Origin: CAYNNP01 sp964398215
GTDB lineage: Bacteria; Planctomycetota; Planctomycetia; Pirellulales; Pirellulaceae
Length of the DNA stretch: 5,136 nt
Assembly: GCA_964398215.1 (NCBI GenBank)
Contig: CAYNNP010000357.1
Location: forward strand, 1-5,136
Direction: 5' to 3'
Positions 1 through 5,136 of the stretch are shown here, piece after piece (the first letter of the stretch is position 1; every line of letters starts with the position of its first letter). The position numbers and the translations under genes are program-made. The notes beneath the pieces are model-generated. The model saw nothing but the letters and a program-made list of their open reading frames with translations. It searched no databases and had not been told where the DNA came from.

Positions 1-216
1 GCTTTTGGGCGAAGCAGTTGTGGGTAAAGACAAGGGCTCGCGCCCAAGGCTACAGTATGTCGCCACTCCGTGGCTGGCGAATTGCGGTGCAACATCAGTT
101 CCTGAACGGTCAAGTAAAATGCGTTGCCGCTGTAATTTGCCGCTTAAAGGATGCAGCAATTCCAAAAAACCGCAACTCTATAGTGCCTTCGATACGGCGA
201 TATTCGTTTCTTTCAA
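1..216. other. Intergenic stretch with short hairpins, candidate dispersed repeat
   Basis: I see no convincing gene here; the short open frames lack family signatures and ribosome sites. The stretch is rich in small secondary structures. TTGGGCG (5-11) can pair with CGCCCAA (41-47). GGGC/GCCC (34-37 and 42-45) flank a 4-nt loop. GCCAC/GTGGC (62-66 and 70-74) flank TCC. TTGCCGCT is directly repeated at 124-131 and 137-144. This lies downstream of the minus-strand nuclease gene, so part may serve as its 3' untranslated region. A T-run (minus strand, about 163-168) follows its stop codon, but I could not find a strong stem before it. From memory, text of this kind recurs between genes in Rhodopirellula-type genomes; that is unverified. 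Confidence 0.4.
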
Positions 217-1302
217 CTAGCGAAAGATCGTTGGCCGACTGGCGACTGGTCCAACTCTGGATGATTCGTAGATGCTGAATTCGGCCCAGACCGGCATGTG
301 ATCGCTTATCAAGAGTGCTTGGCGCTGCGTCAGCCCCAAGTCCTTCTCCCAATCAATCACCCCTTGGACACCGGTGAATTCAGCAGAAGCGATTCGATCC
401 AGCAGAATGTGATCATAAGTCGCGGACTTGCGCGTGTTGGTTGGCGCATTGCCAGCGACGCTGTCCAAGTTTGGAATCATCGCTAGCTCTTGAAGGTTGT
501 TGATGTCGACGTTTAGGTCGCCCAGCAAGATATAGTCGTCTTCGCCCGAGACATTGCTCTCCCATTGCTTGACTCGCATGTAGACGTCGTCCAAAACATT
601 GATCTCGTTGGCAATGTCTCGCGCCGACACCTCATCGGGATCCGTGTGAGCATTGATTAGCGTGAATCGAAACGGACGCTGGCCTTCCGAGGGTGGCACG
701 CGAGTCTGAAACGAGGCCACCATTGGCTCTCGGCTCATTCGATCGAGGTTGTCTTGAACAACATAATCACTGTTTTGCACCAAGCTGATACGTGAACTGT
801 CCCAGACAAAGGCATACGATTCTGTGTAACGTTTGCCGCCGATTGGTTCACTGACAATGGCTGTGTAGGTGCCACCATTTGCATTTAGCAGATCGACCAA
901 GCGTTGGATGGGTGTACCGTCTTGGCTGCGAACTTCTTGAATCGCCACCAAATCAAAACTGGAGACGATCCGCGCGATCGTTCCCATGACGTCCACGCCC
1001 TCAAGTTCTCGTGTTGACGATTTCTTGTTCCCAAACGTCTGAATATTGAATGTCGCAACTCGGATTTTGTTTCCGTTGGTCGTGGGGCGCGTCGTCAAGG
1101 TCACCGGCGGGCCAGTGGGCTGTTGAGCTATTGCGCCAGCGCGTTGGTCGAACACTGAAAAATCGATTCGCCCCGTAACGACCATGTACAGCCCGCAGAT
1201 CAAAGCGATCAACGTCGCGAGGGGGCCGAACCATCGTAGTTTGGGAACACGGCTTGCGAATGGACCGCTAGACCGACGTTTTAGACGAGAGAACAAACCC
1301 AT
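217..1302 (-). CDS. Membrane-anchored DNase I-like endonuclease/exonuclease/phosphatase family protein
   Basis: Predicted Mg-dependent phosphodiesterase of the endonuclease/exonuclease/phosphatase superfamily, with closest resemblance to DNase I. In 361-residue numbering, a basic N-terminus (RLKRR) precedes one membrane helix at about 25-43, so the catalytic domain should face the periplasm or outside. Visible catalytic motifs: Asn86 in TFNIQTFG, Glu123 in AIQEVRS, Glu161 in YTESYAF, His219 in NAHTDPD, Asp262 and Asn264 in GDLNVD, Asp297 in TYDHILLD, Asp334-His335 in SDHMPVW. SREP and the stretch NEIN..DDVY also match the DNase I pattern, so the active site looks complete. The DNase I disulfide cysteines are absent; the only Cys is in the membrane helix. 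I chose ATG 1302 because GGAGG lies 5 nt upstream; ATG 1314 (four residues longer) is possible but has no such site. It is transcribed divergently from the dioxygenase gene. The substrate (extracellular DNA, RNA or a phospho-compound) is inferred only; family membership is secure. Confidence 0.9.
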   Translation of the reverse strand: MGLFSRLKRRSSGPFASRVPKLRWFGPLATLIALICGLYMVVTGRIDFSVFDQRAGAIAQQPTGPPVTLTTRPTTNGNKIRVATFNIQTFGNKKSSTRELEGVDVMGTIARIVSSFDLVAIQEVRSQDGTPIQRLVDLLNANGGTYTAIVSEPIGGKRYTESYAFVWDSSRISLVQNSDYVVQDNLDRMSREPMVASFQTRVPPSEGQRPFRFTLINAHTDPDEVSARDIANEINVLDDVYMRVKQWESNVSGEDDYILLGDLNVDINNLQELAMIPNLDSVAGNAPTNTRKSATYDHILLDRIASAEFTGVQGVIDWEKDLGLTQRQALLISDHMPVWAEFSIYESSRVGPVASRPTIFR

Positions 1303-1307
1303 TGCGG

Positions 1308-1312
1308 CCTCC
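1308..1312 (-). promoter_or_regulatory. Shine-Dalgarno site deciding the nuclease start
   Basis: On the minus strand GGAGG is followed by five bases (CCGCA) and the ATG at 1302. The upstream in-frame ATG at 1314 overlaps this motif and has no purine-rich site before it. This favours the shorter 361-residue protein starting MGLFSRLKRR. Confidence 0.6.
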
Positions 1313-1314
1313 AT

Positions 1315-1438
1315 GCCGAAGTAGGATTCAGATTTTCGATTCTAAAACTTCAGTGCTGACGAGATTCGGTTGGCGAAGCTAGAATTGAGTTAACGGATTG
1401 AGGTATTCAATTCTGAACTCGTAAGGCAATAGCAAATC
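1315..1438. promoter_or_regulatory. Divergent promoter region between nuclease and dioxygenase genes
   Basis: The 124 bp between the outer start codons must carry the promoters for both divergent genes. A minus-strand hexamer TAGAAT (1339-1344) resembles a -10 box for the nuclease gene, but no good -35 lies at the proper distance. The region contains a perfect inverted repeat, listed separately. An AAGG at 1423-1426 sits 12 nt before the dioxygenase ATG, which is rather far for a Shine-Dalgarno site. Confidence 0.4.
1381..1414. repeat. Inverted repeat upstream of the dioxygenase gene
   Basis: AGAATTGA (1381-1388) is perfectly complementary to TCAATTCT (1407-1414), separated by 18 nt. It ends 24 nt before the dioxygenase ATG. 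It could be an operator for a dimeric regulator or a hairpin in the 5' leader. The arm length and spacer equal those of the repeat in the sulfatase leader at 4087-4120. Confidence 0.4.
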
Positions 1439-2272
1439 ATGCAAGCAAATAAGTTCGATATCATTCCTGACCGCGAATCCATCGATGCCATTGATCGAGA
1501 GATCCGTTTTTTTCCAACCGACAACGACAAACCAAAGCAGCTTTCTGTTGACCAAATCGAGGCTTGGAATCAAGAGGGTTACTTGGGGCCTCTGGACGTC
1601 TACCAACAATCCGAAATTGAATCGATTCGAGAGTACTTTGATGATTTGCTGCAAAGAGAAATCGCAGCTGGCGGTGACAGCTATTCAATCAGCAGCGCTC
1701 ATTTAAAGCATGCCCAGGTGTGGGACATTTTGAACCACCCGACGATCGTGAGTTACGTCTCCGATCTCTTGGGCGAGAATGTAATCGGTTGGGGCTCGCA
1801 TTTCTTCTGCAAGCTGCCGGGCGATGGAAAGCACGTTGATTGGCATCAGGACTGCAGCTACTGGCCACTCACGCCGACAAAATCGGTTACTGTTTGGTTG
1901 GCGATCGATGATGCCGACAAGGGAAACGGTTGCATGGAAGTCTTTACCGGCAGTCACACACGCGGCTTGGTTGAATTCGCGATCAGCAGCCAAGGCGATG
2001 ACAATGTGCTGAACCAAACGGTGCAAAATCCGGAGCAGTATGGCGACCTTCGATGCACGCCCCTGAAAGCGGGCCAGATTTCGATCCATAGCGATTTGCT
2101 GTTGCACGGTTCGTCACCCAATGACAGCGACCGCCGCCGCTGCGGTTTGACATTGCGATATTGTCCGCACGACGTGGTCGCTCACATGGGATGGAACCGC
2201 AAGGGTGTGGTTGTCGCTGGCAAGTCTGATCCGGCGTCATGGCCAGGAGCGGCAAGACCCAACGAGGATTGA
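1439..2272 (+). CDS. Phytanoyl-CoA dioxygenase (PhyH) family Fe(II)/2-oxoglutarate oxygenase
   Basis: Predicted non-haem iron oxygenase that couples 2-oxoglutarate decarboxylation to hydroxylation of an unknown small molecule. The 277-residue length is normal for bacterial PhyH proteins. The facial triad is visible: His136 and Asp138 in DWHQDCSYW, and the distal His223 in LLLHGSSPN. Arg234, eleven residues after the distal His, matches the 2-oxoglutarate carboxylate-binding arginine spacing of human PAHX and of EctD. Also typical are the WLAIDDAD..NGCMEV strand, the FTGSH turn and the terminal LRYCP strand. There is no signal peptide or membrane helix, so it should be cytoplasmic. The first 35 or so residues are less conserved-looking, but ATG 1439 is the only good start before the LSVDQIEAWNQEGYL opening of the domain. 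It converges with the sulfatase gene across 41 bp, where I see no strong terminator. The family also contains ectoine hydroxylase and halogenase-like members; nothing here identifies the substrate. Confidence 0.92.
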   Translation: MQANKFDIIPDRESIDAIDREIRFFPTDNDKPKQLSVDQIEAWNQEGYLGPLDVYQQSEIESIREYFDDLLQREIAAGGDSYSISSAHLKHAQVWDILNHPTIVSYVSDLLGENVIGWGSHFFCKLPGDGKHVDWHQDCSYWPLTPTKSVTVWLAIDDADKGNGCMEVFTGSHTRGLVEFAISSQGDDNVLNQTVQNPEQYGDLRCTPLKAGQISIHSDLLLHGSSPNDSDRRRCGLTLRYCPHDVVAHMGWNRKGVVVAGKSDPASWPGAARPNED

Positions 2273-2313
2273 TTGTAGATCAGACCAATCGACCGAGACC
2301 CTGCGCCGAACGC

Positions 2314-4044
2314 TCATTTTGCATCTGCCACTTGCGGTGGAATGACACAATGAGCAGGCTGGTCGCCAACAACGAAGTGACCGAGCGGTCGATCGTTTTT
2401 GTCGGCAATCATCCAAACAGCTCCAGGTCGAGAGCGAATCGGTTTGCGCCAGCCGGCTTCTAAAGTGCCATACGACTTCAGCATTCCTTTTCGATCCACC
2501 CAATACACTTTCGCGGGTGCGCCCAGCCGATTGGTAAAGACAACATCGAACTTATTTCCATCGGGTTTCGACGCTGGCGGCTTTGCACCAGGCACAGCTG
2601 GATGCCACTCTAACTTGGGAAGCGCATCGACATCTGCGGACACGTACTTCGCAAGCTTCGCTGGAACATGTTTACTCAAGCGACTGATGACGTCAGCGTG
2701 GCTTGGATCGTTTGCCAAGTTTGACCACTCGAACGGATCAGCATCGATGTCGTACAGTTCGCGTTCGCCGTTGTCATACTGTATCAGTCGCCAACGCTTT
2801 CCACTCACAGCGTAGTTGCCAGGTTTGCCCAACCATGTGATTGACACTTGTGACCATTCTGCTTGCGGATCTTTTAGCAATGGAACCAAGCTAGGAGCAT
2901 CGCAAGACGCTTGGGCAGGTAGCCCCGCCAATTCAGTGAGAGTCGGAAAAAGACTCAGCAAGTTCACTGGCTGATCACAGACCGATCCTGCGGCTGTTCC
3001 GCTGGTCAACCCCGTTGTTCCCGCCGGCACCCGAGCAATCAGGGGCACTCGAGTGCAAACTCGCCACGCAGTGAACTTTTGCCAATGCTGCTTTTCGCCC
3101 AAGTGCCATCCGTGGTCACTCCAAAGTACAACAATCGTGTTGTCACGGTTCGGCCCGCGGTCCAGAGCATCCAGGACTCGGCCCAGCATCGCATCGGCAA
3201 AAGCAATCGACGCCAGATAGCCTTGGATTCCCTGCTTCCATTGGCCCTGACCCTGGATGTGCGCAAAGTACTTGTTGGGGCCACGCTGCTTTCCGGCTTC
3301 GGGCAAATCGTTGATGTCGTTTTCGAGGTACCCAGGCGGTAGTTGGATTTCATCAAGCGGGAATTGTTCAAAGTACTTTTTGGGAACGAACCACGGCTCA
3401 TGCGGTCGATAGATTCCACACGCCAAAAAGAAAGGCTGTTCATGTTGTTTGGCAAGTTGTTCTCCTACCCATTTCGAAACCAACCAATCGCCACCAAACT
3501 CTTCATCACTTATATCGAGCGCAGCCCAGTCCGTTTCGATGTATTGCCAAGGCCCTCCGCGCGGCAGACTGACCGGTCGCGACGGCGGATAAAATGTACG
3601 CGGAAAAGGATCCTCCGTTTCTTTGGGCGGGAAGTATTCATCCCACGACTGGGCGTCAATAAAGTAGTGCAGGATCTTTCCCGAACCGGCAGACCAGTAT
3701 CCGTTTTGCGAAAAGTACTTGGGTAGCAACTTGGTGTCCGGCATGCGCTCGCGCATCTTCTGACGATTGTCGTACAAACCGGATACGTGCGGAGAAACCC
3801 CACTTAAAATTGCGCCACGCGACGGGTTGCACGCTGGCGCTGGACAGTGGGCGTTTCGGAATAGCACACCGCTCGCTGCAAGCCGATCTAAATTCGGCGT
3901 TTTCGCTTGCGGGTGACCTCCCATGCAGCTAACCCAATCATTCAAATCATCGATCGAAATGAACAACACATTCGGCTTTTCCGCCTGAACTCGCGATACC
4001 AAAACGCATGCCAATAACGCACAGCAAAAGAGAATTTTTCGCAT
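2314..4044 (-). CDS. Exported iduronate-2-sulfatase-like sulfatase with C-terminal VHL-beta-like domain
   Basis: Predicted to hydrolyse sulfate esters, probably on sulfated polysaccharide, outside the cytoplasmic membrane. In 576-residue numbering, residues 1-21 form a signal peptide ending VQA; an LLAC at 10-13 is a weak alternative lipobox. The sulfatase domain spans about 24-445. Key residues match human iduronate-2-sulfatase: metal ligands Asp32, Asp33, Asp310, His311; formylglycine precursor Cys72 in CNPSR with Arg76; Lys123 and His126 in SGKILH; His215 in RPHEPW; Lys323. The Cys72-Lys123 (51) and Asp310-Lys323 (13) spacings equal the human ones. Activity would need a formylglycine-generating enzyme, not seen here. 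A Pro/Lys-rich linker (about 480-497) leads to residues 498-570, which resemble the VHL beta domain (FTNR, W515, SYGTL, IRS, G541..W544) and make the protein longer than usual. ATG 4044 is preferred because it gives a clean signal peptide; ATG 4068 adds eight residues. The gene is monocistronic. The glycan substrate is unknown. Confidence 0.92.
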   Translation of the reverse strand: MRKILFCCALLACVLVSRVQAEKPNVLFISIDDLNDWVSCMGGHPQAKTPNLDRLAASGVLFRNAHCPAPACNPSRGAILSGVSPHVSGLYDNRQKMRERMPDTKLLPKYFSQNGYWSAGSGKILHYFIDAQSWDEYFPPKETEDPFPRTFYPPSRPVSLPRGGPWQYIETDWAALDISDEEFGGDWLVSKWVGEQLAKQHEQPFFLACGIYRPHEPWFVPKKYFEQFPLDEIQLPPGYLENDINDLPEAGKQRGPNKYFAHIQGQGQWKQGIQGYLASIAFADAMLGRVLDALDRGPNRDNTIVVLWSDHGWHLGEKQHWQKFTAWRVCTRVPLIARVPAGTTGLTSGTAAGSVCDQPVNLLSLFPTLTELAGLPAQASCDAPSLVPLLKDPQAEWSQVSITWLGKPGNYAVSGKRWRLIQYDNGERELYDIDADPFEWSNLANDPSHADVISRLSKHVPAKLAKYVSADVDALPKLEWHPAVPGAKPPASKPDGNKFDVVFTNRLGAPAKVYWVDRKGMLKSYGTLEAGWRKPIRSRPGAVWMIADKNDRPLGHFVVGDQPAHCVIPPQVADAK

Positions 4045-4086
4045 CACTTGCAGGTTCCATGTTGTCATAAGTAGTTCGTTTTCGTG

Positions 4087-4120
4087 CTTGAGCGGTTAAT
4101 CCGTATTCTGAACGCTCAAG
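4087..4120. repeat. Inverted repeat in the sulfatase leader
   Basis: CTTGAGCG (4087-4094) is perfectly complementary to CGCTCAAG (4113-4120) with an 18-nt spacer. It lies 42 nt upstream of the preferred sulfatase ATG at 4044 and 18 nt upstream of the alternative ATG at 4068. It may be a regulator-binding operator or a leader hairpin. No function is shown by sequence alone. Confidence 0.4.
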
Positions 4121-4205
4121 GCTAACAACTCCAGTGGCCATCTGCGATTCGTTGTAATGCAGCGATGACAGGCAATCCAAACTGCGGACAAGGAACCATA
4201 AGAGG

Positions 4206-4246
4206 CCTCAGCGCTTAGGCACCGAAATGCCGAGGAATTATTTTTT
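4206..4246 (+). terminator. Weak hairpin followed by T-run, possible terminator
   Basis: GGCA (4218-4221) and TGCC (4228-4231) form a 4-bp stem around CCGAAA. Outer CCTC (4206-4209) and GAGG (4232-4235) can extend it past an 8-nt bulge, and TTTTTT follows at 4241-4246. The shape suits a rho-independent terminator on the plus strand, but no plus-strand gene ends just upstream. It could instead be a relic, part of an antisense transcript, or chance. The AT-rich tract might equally contribute to the minus-strand sulfatase promoter. Confidence 0.25.
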
Positions 4247-4402
4247 AAATTGTCCAAGGCAAAATATTGACCTCACCAATGCAACGACGCTCGATCAATC
4301 CAACAATCCATCTGATTGGCGAGGCCTGTTAACGTTGAGGATGAATACAATCTAGCTTTGAACAAACACAAAGGATTCAACGTTTGACAGTTTGGGGCGC
4401 TA

Positions 4403-4453
4403 CCAAAATGGAAAACGGCTCCGTAAGTGAGGGTGAAGCCTGAGCCGTTTTGG
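4403..4453. repeat. Strong inverted repeat, candidate dispersed intergenic element
   Basis: AAAACGGCTC (4412-4421) is perfectly complementary to GAGCCGTTTT (4442-4451) around a 20-nt loop. CCAAAA (4403-4408) can alternatively pair with TTTTGG (4448-4453), so two competing stems are possible. It lies about 90 bp before the SUKH gene's ATG. The plus-strand arm ends in TTTT, so transcripts crossing it could be attenuated. From memory, flanking text of this kind recurs between genes in Rhodopirellula-type genomes; unverified. Confidence 0.5.
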
Positions 4454-4539
4454 CGATAGCCACGGTTTACGCGCATCTATTAGCGTTTGATCAACGCCCA
4501 GTTCATTATTCATCGAGTCTCTGGTTTGAAAGCGAGCGT

Positions 4540-5112
4540 ATGATTGACGGAATCGAAAAATCATTTGACGCATACCTTGCGTTTCTTGACTCTATTCGAA
4601 CCAACAAAACGGCTACACGAAGCACTGAAGAAGTTGAATTCAATCTGCTTTCGAAGTCATTTGAAAAACATTGGCCTGGCGAGTCGATTCCAAATGAAGT
4701 GGTATCACTGCTCACTATCACCAAAGAAAATTCTGGCGTAATAGACCCGTTCGAGTTCTGCAATGAATCCATGCTGGTGGAGCTTTGGAAGCTACGGCTT
4801 GAAATGCAGCGAGAAAATTCTGCTCGAGAGAATTCTACATCTGGTTTTCCAGAAGCTTGCATACGACCCGCCAAGTCCATTAGAAGTGATCTTGATTGGC
4901 GTGCTCGCTGGATTCCAATCGCGAGACGCGAAAACGATTTGATCTTTATTGATTTTGATCCTGCGGAAAAAGGAACGTCCGGCCAGGTCGTGCTTTTCAA
5001 TGGAAGCGCACGAACTCTTTCGGTGATCGGTGCAAACGTAACAGAATTTATCGACGGCTTGAAAAAACGGGTGGATACATCAGACCCTACCGAACTCTAT
5101 CTCGAATTCTAA
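4540..5112 (+). CDS. SMI1/KNR4 (SUKH) family protein
   Basis: A 190-residue cytoplasmic protein with the SUKH fold. The N-terminal half shows the helical opening (about 28-45), the IPNEVVSLL segment at 50-58 that precedes the family's usual variable loop, and the WKLRLEM helix at 83-89. The diagnostic second half is DWRARWIPIA (119-128), then NDLIFIDFDP (132-141), GTSGQVVLF (145-153), and a final helix VTEFIDGLKKRV (167-178). Many bacterial SUKH proteins are immunity proteins for polymorphic or contact-dependent toxins, while others are solitary with unknown roles; no toxin is visible upstream, and only 24 nt follow the stop. ATG 4540 is the first ATG in frame, with a purine-rich GAAAGCGAG just upstream. 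An upstream TTG at 4450 would add 30 residues that do not look like the family and start inside the inverted-repeat element, so I reject it. The gene looks more A/T-rich than the other three, which may hint at separate acquisition. Confidence 0.85.
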   Translation: MIDGIEKSFDAYLAFLDSIRTNKTATRSTEEVEFNLLSKSFEKHWPGESIPNEVVSLLTITKENSGVIDPFEFCNESMLVELWKLRLEMQRENSARENSTSGFPEACIRPAKSIRSDLDWRARWIPIARRENDLIFIDFDPAEKGTSGQVVLFNGSARTLSVIGANVTEFIDGLKKRVDTSDPTELYLEF

Positions 5113-5136
5113 AGTTGTGGCAGCATCCATCCACTA

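Larger units (their letters stand above)
4045..4539. other. Long intergenic region without a convincing gene
   Basis: About 495 bp separate the divergent sulfatase and SUKH genes. Open frames on either strand are short and show no family signature. The region holds the sulfatase leader with an inverted repeat, an AT-rich tract after a small hairpin near 4206-4250, and a perfect 10-bp inverted repeat near 4412-4451. A consensus-like -35 hexamer TTGACA occurs at 4384-4389 (plus), but no good -10 lies 16-18 nt downstream. AACGTTGA (4331-4338) and TCAACGTT (4377-4384) form another inverted pair. GAGGCCT occurs twice (4202-4208, 4321-4327). Confidence 0.5.

Noticed and set aside
5..278. Two overlapping plus-strand open frames at the left edge
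   Set aside because: They overlap each other in different frames, cover hairpin-rich DNA, and one runs into the nuclease gene antisense; no protein family features.
2273..2313. A bidirectional terminator between the convergent genes
   Set aside because: I found no stem with adjoining T-run in these 41 bp.
3947..4180. A minus-strand open frame overlapping the sulfatase start
   Set aside because: It overlaps the signal peptide region in another frame and shows no domain.
4384..4412. TTGACA as a sigma-70 promoter for the SUKH gene
   Set aside because: The -35 matches consensus but the hexamers 16-18 nt downstream do not resemble TATAAT, so I do not call a promoter.
4273..4476. A 67-residue minus-strand open frame in the intergenic region
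   Set aside because: It runs through the inverted-repeat element, has no family signature or good ribosome site, and its coding appearance is probably that of the repeat.
4506..5000. A 164-residue open frame antisense to the SUKH gene
   Set aside because: It lies wholly opposite a gene with clear family motifs, is Ser-rich with no recognisable domain, and is a typical antisense shadow.
1..5136. CRISPR array, tRNA, rRNA or insertion sequence
   Set aside because: No regularly spaced direct repeats, no cloverleaf or ribosomal signatures, and no transposase motif were seen.

Overview
This window most likely comes from a planctomycete of the Pirellulaceae (Rhodopirellula-like) type. Grounds: an exported formylglycine-type sulfatase, a phytanoyl-CoA dioxygenase-family protein and a SMI1/KNR4-type protein sit side by side as single genes with weak Shine-Dalgarno sites, intermediate GC and no tight operon. 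The assignment rests on gene content and style, not on a marker gene.

Layout. Positions 1-216 carry no convincing gene and hold short hairpins and repeats that look like a dispersed intergenic element. Positions 217-1302 (minus) encode a membrane-anchored DNase I-like nuclease/phosphodiesterase. After a divergent promoter region of about 140 bp with an inverted repeat, positions 1439-2272 (plus) encode an Fe(II)/2-oxoglutarate oxygenase of the PhyH family. It converges, with a 41-bp gap, on 2314-4044 (minus), an exported iduronate-2-sulfatase-like enzyme. A roughly 495-bp gap follows, with three inverted-repeat structures and no convincing gene. Positions 4540-5112 (plus) encode a SUKH (SMI1/KNR4) domain protein.

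The genes do not form an obvious pathway. The sulfatase and the DNase I-like protein are both predicted to act outside the cytoplasmic membrane, which fits breakdown of extracellular polymers (sulfated glycans, DNA). The PhyH protein and the SUKH protein look cytoplasmic.

The most notable observation is the sulfatase's extra C-terminal tail. About 70 residues after a Pro/Lys-rich linker resemble the beta domain of the von Hippel-Lindau tumour suppressor (VHL), with the equivalents of human Tyr98, Ser111 and Trp117 of the hydroxyproline pocket apparently retained. The neighbouring gene encodes a 2-oxoglutarate oxygenase. This is suggestive but may be coincidence.
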